DNA of 5,047 bases from Actinomycetota bacterium (GTDB lineage: Bacteria; Actinomycetota; Actinomycetes; Nanopelagicales; Nanopelagicaceae). Shown piece by piece: positions 1 through 5,047 of the stretch. The stretch's first letter is position 1; each line of letters begins with the position of its first letter. Location: positions 1-5,047 of the forward strand of contig WLCR01000089.1 of the NCBI GenBank assembly GCA_009705235.1. Direction: 5' to 3'. A program made the translations under genes and the position numbers. The notes under the pieces were generated by a model. That model had not been told where the DNA came from, searched no databases, and saw nothing but the letters and a program-made list of their open reading frames with translations.

Positions 1-57
1 ATCCAGTTCCATGCGGTCGATCTTGGAGGTTACGTCGAAACTGCTATCTGCTGCCAT
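1..57 (-). CDS. yajQ: YajQ-family nucleotide-binding protein, N-terminal fragment
   Basis: Only the first 19 codons are in the window; the gene continues past the left edge. The translation MAADSSFDVTSKIDRMELD matches the conserved start of the YajQ family (typically M-A-D-S-S-F-D-I-V-S-K-x-D-x-Q/M-E). These are small cytoplasmic proteins of about 160 residues with two ferredoxin-like domains, reported to bind nucleotides, and cyclic-di-GMP in some species. The start is supported by an AAGGAG ribosome binding site on the minus strand (plus-strand 65-70) seven bases before the ATG. It is divergent from the tRNA-Tyr gene. The family call rests on a short but very characteristic N-terminus; the biological role in this organism cannot be read from the fragment. 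Confidence 0.85.
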   Translation of the reverse strand, partial: MAADSSFDVTSKIDRMELD

Positions 58-64
58 GGTGAGG

Positions 65-70
65 CTCCTT
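65..70 (-). promoter_or_regulatory. Ribosome binding site of the yajQ-family gene
   Basis: Plus-strand CTCCTT reads AAGGAG on the minus strand, a full SD match placed 7 bases before the ATG at 57. It decides the start of a gene of which only 19 codons are visible. Confidence 0.7.
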
Positions 71-111
71 CGCTGGATTAAAGCGCGGTTTGTACGCGCA
101 CGCGCCTAAGG

Positions 112-139
112 TATCCTTTCCCTTCGCACTATCCATAAT
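112..139 (+). promoter_or_regulatory. Possible promoter of tRNA-Tyr
   Basis: CATAAT at 134-139 matches the -10 consensus at five of six positions and would start transcription near 146, giving a short 5' leader before the tRNA at 163. The -35 side is poor (TATCCT around 112-117). An alternative pair is TTGTAC (90-95) with TATCCT (112-117), 16 bases apart. The match is by eye only. Confidence 0.3.
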
Positions 140-162
140 TGCCGCAGTACTTGTTCGACCTT

Positions 163-247
163 GGCGGGTTGCCCGAGCGGCCAATGGGAGGGGACTGTAA
201 ATCCCCCGGCTCTGCCTTCGAAGGTTCAAATCCTTCACCCGCCACCA
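163..247 (+). tRNA. tRNA-Tyr (anticodon GTA)
   Basis: The full cloverleaf can be drawn. The acceptor stem is GGCGGGT (163-169) with ACCCGCC (237-243), discriminator A244, and CCA encoded at 245-247. The D stem is CCC/GGG (172-174, 186-188). The anticodon stem GGGGA/TCCCC (190-194, 202-206) encloses loop CTGTAAA with anticodon GTA at 197-199. There is a long class II variable arm (207-219, stem GGC/GCC). The T stem GAAGG/CCTTC (220-224, 232-236) has loop TTCAAAT. A long variable arm with a GTA anticodon is the normal form of bacterial tRNA-Tyr. It reads both tyrosine codons (UAU and UAC). It stands alone here, converging on the PsiE-family gene. Confidence 0.97.
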
Positions 248-252
248 GAAAG

Positions 253-270
253 CGCTCATGCGAATGAGCG
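253..270. terminator. Hairpin between convergent tRNA-Tyr and psiE-like gene
   Basis: CGCTCAT (253-259) and ATGAGCG (264-270) form a perfect 7-bp stem closed by a 4-base loop, GCGA on the plus strand (a GNRA type). It lies in the 28-base gap between the tRNA 3' end and the minus-strand stop codon at 276-278, so it could end transcription from both sides. There is no strong T-run: the minus strand continues CTTTCT and the plus strand GGTAGTTA. An intrinsic terminator is therefore plausible rather than certain; it might instead mark RNA 3' ends. Confidence 0.45.
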
Positions 271-275
271 GGTAG

Positions 276-759
276 TTACTGCTTCTTAGCTGAAGCTCTC
301 GCTGCGCGAGATAGGAATAGCGCAAAGACAAGAGCCACAACAATTCCAGTATTTACGCCCATTTCAATTAATGCTCGGTTGAAATATTCGGTCGTCTTCT
401 CTTTTTCCATAGTAAGAGATGCACCAACTGTAAGAATATGTCGAACCGCTGCAATAACGCCGATAATCAAGAAGTTATCCAATTGAAAAACACCATCTGT
501 AAATCTCACAATCACAGTACGCATGATTTCTAGAAAATACGACAAATAGAATGTCATTGATTCCTTGAATCATCCCTACTGGAAAGAATGGACGAGTTTC
601 AATCAGACGCTGCAAGCTGTAGCCGGCAGCCAATATCGAAACTATGAATAAAAGGATTCCAAGGAAACCGTGCAACACATCTTCGAGCTTGTCGATGAAA
701 GTTACAGGGATCAGCGACTCATCGCTCTTGAGTAAACCCTTGACCGATTTGTACTTCAT
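276..759 (-). pseudogene. PsiE-family membrane protein, split by a one-base frameshift
   Basis: Two overlapping reading frames together make one PsiE-like protein (phosphate-starvation-inducible E family, small integral membrane proteins of unclear biochemical role). The first half runs from ATG 759 to about 535 (75 residues, with the LEDVLHGFLGILLFIVSIL membrane segment). The second runs from 533 to the TAA at 276-278 (85 residues). Dropping one base from the A-run at 534-537 joins them as ...INDILFVVF|LEIMRTVIVRF..., restoring a 160-residue protein with four predicted membrane helices (about residues 30-50, 66-84, 94-112, 135-149) and the family-like core FLEIMRTVIVRFTDGVFQ / GVIAAVRHIL. 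Unrepaired, the first frame ends at 475 after 94 residues. The ATG at 759 is preferred over TTG 780 because AGGGG lies 8 bases upstream. Substitutions look conservative in both halves, which favours a recent mutation or a sequencing/assembly error over old decay. It lies 77 bases downstream of the glycosyltransferase gene and probably has its own promoter. Confidence 0.8.
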
Positions 760-786
760 GATGACCACCCCTGTTAGCAATAAGAA

Positions 787-815
787 AGAGTAAACACAGA
801 AGTACGCTCTGGCAA
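787..815 (-). promoter_or_regulatory. Probable promoter of the psiE-like gene
   Basis: On the minus strand, TTGCCA (plus 810-815; five of six -35 consensus bases) and TACTCT (plus 787-792; fits the TANNNT -10 pattern common in actinobacteria) are separated by exactly 17 bases. Transcription would start near 780, about 20 bases before the ATG at 759, leaving room for the SD site. No Pho-box-like direct repeat was seen, so phosphate control is not supported by the sequence. Confidence 0.45.
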
Positions 816-836
816 GAGATATTGAAGATTTGGTTG

Positions 837-1787
837 TTAGAAACTCAGTGGGTTGCCGTATTGGACAAGCAAGGCCTTTAAATTAACTTCGTTTCGATCT
901 TGGTTCCCATTTTTCCAAAGCCCAACTTCTTGCGTGCCATCGATAAAACTTAGGTGATCTAACCCAGAAAGCCTGCGAATCAAAGTTCCTTTTCTTCGAG
1001 CTTGGAAGAACCACCATAAGTCATCGGTGTTATGGGAAAGTTTTGTATACAAAGCGCTGTCAGATGCATCTTCATGCAAGGCCTTAGATGGGAACAAGGT
1101 GCCAGCGCCTGTCGTTGGCATTAAATCTTTAGCTGGACCTTCGGTGAGGTCGTAATGTTTATGCCAAGTGCTAAATGGAAGTACATCACCAGCTTCATTT
1201 ACTGCTAACCGATGAACACGTGCTGCAATAATTGCATCTGGATACAGATAGTGGTTAATCATCAGATGAAGGAATAACTCATTTTCAAAGTACAAATCAT
1301 CATCAATTGTAATTATTGGAAGATTGCGTTGAGCCTTTAGGGCAGGAATCAACTTCTTACCTGATCCCAAATCGTCACAAGAAATAATTGTGATGTAACC
1401 AGATTTTTCTAATTCCCTAATTGAATTTGGAAGAACTGCCATGTCTGCATCAGCAATGTAAACATTGATTGATTGCGGTTGCAAAATTTGGGCTTTAAGC
1501 GCACTAAGGGATATCGCCAATGCATTAAATCGAGCAGGATGACTGGTGACAGAAACTTCAAATTTCCAATCTGGTTCATTGCCTTGAATAAAAGGAAGGT
1601 ACAGAAGCTGCTCGCGACGTTTTGCCAATTTCGCCTCGGCAATCAACAGCTGCTCGATTTCGTTGAAGTTCTTGTTGTTGGAGCTCTGCAACTTAGAGAG
1701 TTTGGTCCCAAGTTGACGCGACCCACGCACTAGGTAAGCCAGCAGCAGTACAGAAAGAGCTGATAACAAGGCAACTAGGCTAATCAT
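837..1787 (-). CDS. Membrane-anchored GT-A-like glycosyltransferase
   Basis: This is a 316-residue protein. Residues 1-20 are a hydrophobic N-terminal anchor followed by RGSR. Residues about 24-62 are a Lys/Glu/Gln-rich region that looks like a coiled coil. From about residue 75 the sequence resembles a family-2-like glycosyltransferase fold: a first strand and substrate loop VSVTSHPARF (78-87), then SLSALKAQ. D138-D139 precedes GSGKKLIPAL, and the strand IITIDDDLYFENE (158-170) carries the DDD metal/nucleotide-sugar motif at 162-164. Later come TGAGTLFP (226-233) and HNTDDLWWF (252-260), acceptor-side motifs typical of this group. Expected role: transfer of a sugar from an activated donor at the cytoplasmic face of the membrane; donor and acceptor are unknown. 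No other cell-wall or polysaccharide genes are visible nearby. The ATG at 1787 has an in-frame TGA two codons upstream and no SD, but a -10-like TACGAT lies 7 bases before it, so a leaderless mRNA is likely. Confidence 0.75.
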   Translation of the reverse strand: MISLVALLSALSVLLLAYLVRGSRQLGTKLSKLQSSNNKNFNEIEQLLIAEAKLAKRREQLLYLPFIQGNEPDWKFEVSVTSHPARFNALAISLSALKAQILQPQSINVYIADADMAVLPNSIRELEKSGYITIISCDDLGSGKKLIPALKAQRNLPIITIDDDLYFENELFLHLMINHYLYPDAIIAARVHRLAVNEAGDVLPFSTWHKHYDLTEGPAKDLMPTTGAGTLFPSKALHEDASDSALYTKLSHNTDDLWWFFQARRKGTLIRRLSGLDHLSFIDGTQEVGLWKNGNQDRNEVNLKALLVQYGNPLSF

Positions 1788-1794
1788 GATTCAA

Positions 1795-1800
1795 ATCGTA
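1795..1800 (-). promoter_or_regulatory. Possible leaderless -10 element of the glycosyltransferase gene
   Basis: TACGAT on the minus strand (TANNNT pattern) ends exactly 7 bases before the A of the ATG at 1787, so transcription would begin at or beside the start codon. No recognisable -35 box is found 16-18 bases upstream, and the nearest purine-rich SD-like stretch (AAGGA) is more than 20 bases away. Both observations fit a leaderless transcript. Confidence 0.4.
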
Positions 1801-1832
1801 CTTGATGCTAGTCCTTTTTACGTGCGATTTAC

Positions 1833-1862
1833 TTGCAACTAGACACTTCCCAGATTGATTAT
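1833..1862 (+). promoter_or_regulatory. Possible promoter of the amino-acid ABC transporter operon
   Basis: TTGCAA (1833-1838) and GATTAT (1857-1862) each match the -35/-10 consensus at four of six bases, with an 18-base spacer. The predicted start near 1870 leaves a leader of about 37 bases before the GTG at 1907. This sits in the 119-bp divergent gap shared with the glycosyltransferase gene. No clear operator palindrome was found there. Confidence 0.35.
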
Positions 1863-1895
1863 TAGCCTTTGCGGGTATCCATTTCGCCCAACCAA

Positions 1896-1901
1896 AAGGA
1901 G
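1896..1901 (+). promoter_or_regulatory. Ribosome binding site selecting the GTG start at 1907
   Basis: AAGGAG at 1896-1901, inside AAAAGGAG, is 5 bases ahead of the GTG start. It is a strong SD and the main reason for accepting a non-ATG start. The resulting N-terminus MKKRLGIF is a typical signal-peptide beginning. Confidence 0.75.
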
Positions 1902-1906
1902 CTAGC

Positions 1907-2755
1907 GTGAAAAAACGTCTTGGAATTTTCGCCGCAATTGTTATTGCAGCTGCATTAACACTTACAGGCTGTTCAACATCTGACTCAGCAACATCTGAAA
2001 GCGCTTCATGTGCAAAGGCAGATCTTGCAACAGTTACCGATGGCAAGCTAACAATCGCAACTGGCGAACCTGCTTACTATCCATGGATTATCGACGATGC
2101 TCCAGAGACCGGAAATGGATTTGAAGGCGCAGTTGCATATGCAGTTGCAAAGCAACTTGGATTTGATGCTGCAGATGTCGTTTGGGTTCGTACAACATTT
2201 GATTCAGCTGTAACACCTGGAGAAAAGAACTTCGACTTCAACTTGCAGCAGTTCTCGATTACTGAAGAGCGCAAAGCAGCAGTTGATTTCTCATCTGCTT
2301 ATTACACAGCACCACAAGCAATCGTTTCATTTAAGGGAAGTAAGATTGATGGAAAGACATCACTTGCAGAACTTAAGGGTGCAAAGCTTGGTGCAGCAGT
2401 TGGTACAACATCACTAGATGCGATTTCAAATCAAATCGGTGCAACACCACAGGTGTTTAACGACAATGCTGCTGGAGTTTCTGCACTAAAGAACAAGCAG
2501 ATCGACGGACTTGTCGTTGATCTACCTACAGCTTTCTATCTTTCAGGTGTCGAAGTTCCAAACGGTTTAATCGTTGGACAGCTTCCATCAACTGGGTCGG
2601 GAGATCAGTTCGGTCTCTTGCTATCTAAGGGCAGCAAGCTAACATCATGTGTATCTGGCGCAGTAGATGCGATCACTGCAGATGGCACATTGGCAGCGAT
2701 CACAGACAAGTGGCTAGCAACTGATGCTGGCGCTCCTGTTTTGAAGCCTGAATAG
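1907..2755 (+). CDS. Amino-acid ABC transporter substrate-binding lipoprotein (family 3)
   Basis: This 282-residue extracellular solute-binding protein delivers a polar amino acid to the permease encoded next door. It has a Sec lipoprotein signal: MKKR, a hydrophobic core at residues 7-18, and lipobox LTGC with the lipidated cysteine at 22. A Ser/Thr-rich linker follows to about residue 36. The type-3 binding fold starts at GKLTIATGEPAYYPW (46-60). GFEGAVAYAVAKQLGF (71-86) is the family signature region, though it lacks the usual acidic residue of G-F-D-x-D. FDFNLQQFSITEERKAAVDFS (109-129) contains Arg122, the position that usually holds the ligand carboxylate. LVVDLPTAFYL and GSGDQFGLLL belong to the second lobe. 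The length is normal. Two further cysteines, at position 35 and in LTSCVSG, could pair, as seen in other actinobacterial homologues. Lys is nearly always AAG and Ala mostly GCA, a more uniform codon choice than in the next genes, which suggests high expression. Substrate identity cannot be determined; the family covers Glu, Gln, Arg, His, Cys and others. Confidence 0.93.
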   Translation: MKKRLGIFAAIVIAAALTLTGCSTSDSATSESASCAKADLATVTDGKLTIATGEPAYYPWIIDDAPETGNGFEGAVAYAVAKQLGFDAADVVWVRTTFDSAVTPGEKNFDFNLQQFSITEERKAAVDFSSAYYTAPQAIVSFKGSKIDGKTSLAELKGAKLGAAVGTTSLDAISNQIGATPQVFNDNAAGVSALKNKQIDGLVVDLPTAFYLSGVEVPNGLIVGQLPSTGSGDQFGLLLSKGSKLTSCVSGAVDAITADGTLAAITDKWLATDAGAPVLKPE

Positions 2756-2776
2756 AAACTAAGAAGTAAACACGGT

Positions 2777-2825
2777 AGTTTGGCGACCATGTCAGAGAGG
2801 CAAAACTCTGCGTGGTCGCCAAGCT
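2777..2825 (+). promoter_or_regulatory. Long hairpin over the permease start codon
   Basis: AGTTTGGCGACCA (2777-2789) pairs with TGGTCGCCAAGCT (2813-2825): 13 pairs, of which only T2779-G2823 is a wobble. Inside it, CAGAG (2793-2797) pairs with CTCTG (2806-2810) around the 8-base loop AGGCAAAA, with a small internal loop between the two stems. The A of the permease ATG (2789) is the last pair of the outer stem and the upstream initiation region is buried in it. There is no T-run after the structure, so it is not a standard intrinsic terminator. Likely effects, inferred from comparable transporter operons, are protection of the binding-protein mRNA 3' end and damping of permease translation. 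Confidence 0.65.
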
Positions 2826-3655
2826 CACGTGAGATTCAGCGCCGCCAATCCAGGCGCGCGATCAGCCGCAAGCAAGCAAGTATTGCTGCGGCTTCTTCTA
2901 TTTTTGTACTTGGAACACTGGCACTCATTCTTGTTACATCACCCGGCTGGGAAACTGTTAAAACAACCTTCTTTGATATCGAATATGGAAAAGAAGTATT
3001 TCCAACTGTCATTAAGGGCCTTTGGATTAATCTGCAGCTCACCTTTATTGGTGGCGCAGCAATCGGTGTCATTGCACTTGGCTTGGCATTACTACGAACT
3101 ACAAAGTCTCCGGCACTAACGCCCTTTAGATTTCTGGCAACCGCATACGTTGATATTTTCCGCGGCGCTCCACTTATTCTGATTATTTTGTTAGTTGGTT
3201 TTGGAGTTCCGGCACTCGGCCTAAAAGGTGTTTCAAGCAATGTAATTTTCTTAGGAACAGTTGCTGTTGTGCTTACTTATTCGGCCTATGTTGCCGAAGT
3301 TATTCGTAGCGGGATTTTATCAATTCACCCAAGTCAGCGAGCTGCGGCTAGATCTTTGGGATTAACCTCAGGTCAAACAATGCGTTTTGTTGTTTTGCCA
3401 CAAGCAATTCGACGCGTCGTACCACCGCTGCTTAATGACTTTGTATCACTCCTTAAAGACACAGGTTTGGTATCGATTCTTGGTGTTACCGATGCCGTAC
3501 GAGCGGCTCAAATTAATGCCAGCCGTACCTTTAATTACACTCCATATGTAGTTGCCGCGATTTTGTTTTTGCTCATCACGATACCGATGACTCGCTATAC
3601 AGATCGCGCCATAAGACAGCGCACCAGTGCACAAAATTCAGAAGGTGCGATCTAA
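2789..3655 (+). CDS. Amino-acid ABC transporter permease (HisM/GlnP type)
   Basis: This is a 288-residue inner-membrane subunit. An Arg-rich cytoplasmic tail with WSPSSREIQRR (9-19) precedes the first helix (about 31-51, ending in TSPGW). Further hydrophobic segments lie at about 80-102, 122-143, 153-172, 215-233 and 250-268. The conserved FRGAPLILIILLVGFGVP (124-141) and LTYSAYVAEVIRSGI (162-176) are typical of the His/Glu/Gln/Arg permease group. The EAA loop that docks on the ATPase is AAARSLGLTSGQTMRF...LPQAIRRV (185-210), with the key Gly at 191. Only one permease gene is present, so a homodimer is expected. ATG 2789 is preferred over TTG 2780 because homologues begin close to the WSPS motif; neither has a good SD. 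The start lies 33 bases after the binding-protein stop, within a strong hairpin. The stop TAA shares its last A with the next ATG. Confidence 0.92.
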   Translation: MSERQNSAWSPSSREIQRRQSRRAISRKQASIAAASSIFVLGTLALILVTSPGWETVKTTFFDIEYGKEVFPTVIKGLWINLQLTFIGGAAIGVIALGLALLRTTKSPALTPFRFLATAYVDIFRGAPLILIILLVGFGVPALGLKGVSSNVIFLGTVAVVLTYSAYVAEVIRSGILSIHPSQRAAARSLGLTSGQTMRFVVLPQAIRRVVPPLLNDFVSLLKDTGLVSILGVTDAVRAAQINASRTFNYTPYVVAAILFLLITIPMTRYTDRAIRQRTSAQNSEGAI

Positions 3656-4401
3656 TGAGTAATGTTCTAGAACTTGTAAACATACGTAAATCCTTTGGAT
3701 CAGAACTTGTCTTAAATGATCTTTCTTTGTCTGTCCCTGAACACACAGCGACAGTGTTAATTGGTGCATCCGGATCAGGTAAATCCACCTTACTTCGCTG
3801 CATTAATTTGCTGGAATCAATCGATGATGGGCAGATCTTCTTGGATGGCGATGAAATCTCTGATCCGTTAATCAATGTCGATGATGTCCGTCGCCGATTG
3901 GGTATGGTTTTTCAATCATTCAACCTTTTTCCGCATAAAACTGTTTTAGAAAACATCACCTTGTCTCCAATAAAGGTGCAGGCTAAAAGCAAAGATGAAG
4001 CAAATACAGCAGCTCTTGAATTATTGAAGCGTTTTGACCTTTCAGACAAAGCTGATCAATACCCAGATCGCCTCAGCGGGGGACAGCAACAACGCGTTGC
4101 AATTATTCGATCATTAGCTGTAAATCCTCGCCTGCTATTGCTGGATGAAGTTACATCCGCCCTTGACCCAGTTTTGGTTAATGAAGTACTAACCGCTGTT
4201 CGTGACCTTAAGAGTGATGGAATGACAATGGTCTTGGCAACGCACGAGATGGGATTTGCAACCCAGGTTGCCGATGAGGTCTGTTTCTTAGAATCCGGAA
4301 ATATCATCGAGCGTGGAACAGCAGATCAGGTACTGCACAACCCGCAGAACCCAAAGACTAAAGAGTTTTTGAAGCGCGTGCATCAGGCCGGCCGGTTGTA
4401 A
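3655..4401 (+). CDS. Amino-acid ABC transporter ATP-binding protein (GlnQ/HisP type)
   Basis: This 248-residue cytoplasmic ATPase works as a dimer to power the importer. All catalytic motifs are present: Walker A GASGSGKST (37-45, Lys43), Q-loop Gln87 in MVFQSFNLFPH, signature LSGGQQQR (140-147), Walker B LLLDE (161-165, catalytic Glu165), D-loop SALD (168-171) and switch His197 in ATHEMGFA. The usual DEPTSALD reads DEVTSALD, a variant I recall from actinobacterial members. FNLFPHKTVLEN and the ATHEMGFA...ADEVCFLESG segment assign it to the polar-amino-acid importer subfamily. The length is standard. The ATG overlaps the permease TAA by one base, and AGAAGGTG (3640-3647) lies 7 bases upstream, so translation is probably coupled to the permease. 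Confidence 0.95.
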   Translation: MSNVLELVNIRKSFGSELVLNDLSLSVPEHTATVLIGASGSGKSTLLRCINLLESIDDGQIFLDGDEISDPLINVDDVRRRLGMVFQSFNLFPHKTVLENITLSPIKVQAKSKDEANTAALELLKRFDLSDKADQYPDRLSGGQQQRVAIIRSLAVNPRLLLLDEVTSALDPVLVNEVLTAVRDLKSDGMTMVLATHEMGFATQVADEVCFLESGNIIERGTADQVLHNPQNPKTKEFLKRVHQAGRL

Positions 4402-4411
4402 TATCACCACC

Positions 4412-5047
4412 ATGAGCGCATTTAATCAACGTATTCAGCCAGTTCGTGATCTCATGAAGGCTAAGGGATTAGATGCTTTTGTGTTGCGACGTAATCCAAA
4501 TTTAGCCTGGGCTATTGCAGGACGTGCCCATGTGCCAACTACTATTGATGCGGCGTGTTTTGATTTAATTATTACTCAGGATTCTGCGACAGCCATAACA
4601 AATGTTGTCGAAGCGCCACGTCTTATCGCAGAAGAACTTCCTAGTGAAATTACAGTTAAAACTGTTAAGTGGTCTGAGGGGCGTGATCCTCAACTTCCAA
4701 CTGGAGCAAAGGTAGGAAGTGATCAACCAGGTGCTGATCGGGTGGACTTGGGTATTGAAGTCGAAATGATTCGCGGATCTCTTATCGAATCAGATCTTGC
4801 TCGATTCAAAGAAATTTGTGTTGATGCAGCTGTTGCATTAGGAAATGCAATGAAGCAGGTTGAAAGTTCGGACCGTGAAATTGATGTTGCAGGTTTAATC
4901 ACGCATTCGTTATGGCAAGCGGATTTAGAAGTTGCATTCTTGGGTGTTGCGGGACAGGAGCGGGTTCATAAATTTAGACATCCACTTCCAACAGATTCTG
5001 TCGTTGGCAATCGAGTGTCTGCGTCTATCTGTGCAAAACGAAAGGGC
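4412..5047 (+). CDS. M24-family metallopeptidase (Xaa-Pro aminopeptidase-like), 5' part
   Basis: The reading frame is open from ATG 4412 to the right edge (212 codons, no stop). The start MSAFNQRIQPVRDLMKAKGLDAFVLRRNPNLAWAIAG fits the creatinase-type N-terminal domain seen in front of M24 peptidases. Residues about 134-160 (LIESDLARFKEICVDAAVAL...) fit the helix that opens the catalytic pita-bread domain. Near the end, GQERVHKFRHPLPTDSVVGNRVSASICAKRKG matches a conserved segment of actinobacterial M24 proteins ('R-F-R-H-P-x-P-T'). The metal ligands lie beyond the window, so catalytic competence cannot be judged. Members typically remove N-terminal residues ahead of proline or act as related amidinohydrolases or dipeptidases. 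The gene begins 10 bases after the ATPase stop with no terminator between, implying co-transcription. There is no clear SD ahead of ATG 4412, so it may depend on coupling to the upstream gene. Confidence 0.82.
   Translation, partial: MSAFNQRIQPVRDLMKAKGLDAFVLRRNPNLAWAIAGRAHVPTTIDAACFDLIITQDSATAITNVVEAPRLIAEELPSEITVKTVKWSEGRDPQLPTGAKVGSDQPGADRVDLGIEVEMIRGSLIESDLARFKEICVDAAVALGNAMKQVESSDREIDVAGLITHSLWQADLEVAFLGVAGQERVHKFRHPLPTDSVVGNRVSASICAKRKG

Noticed and set aside
44..343. Minus-strand open frame of 99 codons
   Set aside because: It runs antisense through the complete tRNA-Tyr gene and overlaps both the yajQ start and the psiE-like 3' end. The protein has no recognisable features.
533..540. 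Programmed +1 frameshift to join the PsiE halves
   Set aside because: The minus strand reads GTA TTT TCT AGA, so Phe-tRNA could slip from UUU to the overlapping UUU. There is, however, no stop codon or SD-like stimulator at the shift point, and PsiE genes are not known to use recoding. Mutation or sequence error is simpler.
807..818. Small hairpin CTCT-GGCA-AGAG after the glycosyltransferase gene
   Set aside because: A four-pair stem without a T-run is within chance expectation, and it overlaps the proposed -35 box of the psiE-like gene.
1473..1733. Plus-strand open frame of 86 codons
   Set aside because: It lies wholly antisense within the well-supported glycosyltransferase gene, with no ribosome binding site or family resemblance.
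2777..2825. Intrinsic terminator after the binding-protein gene
   Set aside because: The stem is strong, but the bases after it (CACGTGAG...) have no T-run, and the structure lies inside the start of the next operon gene. It is reported as a regulatory hairpin instead.
4386..4395. Overlapping GGCCGGCC / CCGGCCGG palindromes at the ATPase 3' end
   Set aside because: They are part of the codons for the C-terminal residues AGRL. They are too short to form a terminator, and there is no sign of an operator.
1..5047. Mobile element, CRISPR array, toxin-antitoxin or defence system
   Set aside because: I looked on both strands for transposase-like products, terminal inverted repeats, direct-repeat arrays and small toxin-like gene pairs and found none. 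The window contains ordinary chromosomal genes.

Overview
The window looks like a stretch of a low-to-moderate GC actinobacterial chromosome. The evidence is the style of the lipoprotein/permease/ATPase amino-acid cassette (a single permease starting with an Arg-rich 'WSPSxREIxRR' tail, and an ATPase with 'LDEVTSALDP'), TANNNT-type -10 elements, and GTG and leaderless-type starts. Streamlined freshwater actinobacteria (acI / Nanopelagicales type) are my best guess. That guess is an inference from sequence style, not a database match.

Layout. At the left edge, on the minus strand, are the first 19 codons of a YajQ-family gene with a good Shine-Dalgarno (SD) site. A complete tRNA-Tyr(GTA) gene follows on the plus strand. 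It converges on a minus-strand unit, with a small hairpin between them. That unit reads, in transcription order, a membrane-anchored GT-A-like glycosyltransferase (1787-837) and then a PsiE-family membrane protein (759-276). The PsiE gene is split by a one-base surplus in a run of four A's (plus strand). A 119-bp divergent promoter region (1788-1906) separates this unit from a rightward operon.

The rightward operon encodes a polar-amino-acid ABC importer: a lipoprotein substrate-binding protein (1907-2755), a single membrane permease (2789-3655) and an ATPase (3655-4401). The last two share one base. Ten bases later an M24-family metallopeptidase (Xaa-Pro aminopeptidase/creatinase type) begins and runs off the right edge. 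The binding protein captures an amino acid outside the membrane, a probable permease homodimer passes it through, and an ATPase dimer powers uptake. The adjacent peptidase suggests coupling of uptake to peptide or proline-containing substrate turnover, but this is inferred from position only.

The most notable non-coding structure is a long inverted repeat at 2777-2825. It has a 13-bp stem with one G-T (G-U in RNA) pair and a second inner 5-bp stem, and it sits on the permease start codon. It is a good candidate for setting the binding-protein-to-permease ratio. I found no mobile element, CRISPR array, origin or clearly new multi-gene system; the gene content is otherwise ordinary core metabolism and transport.
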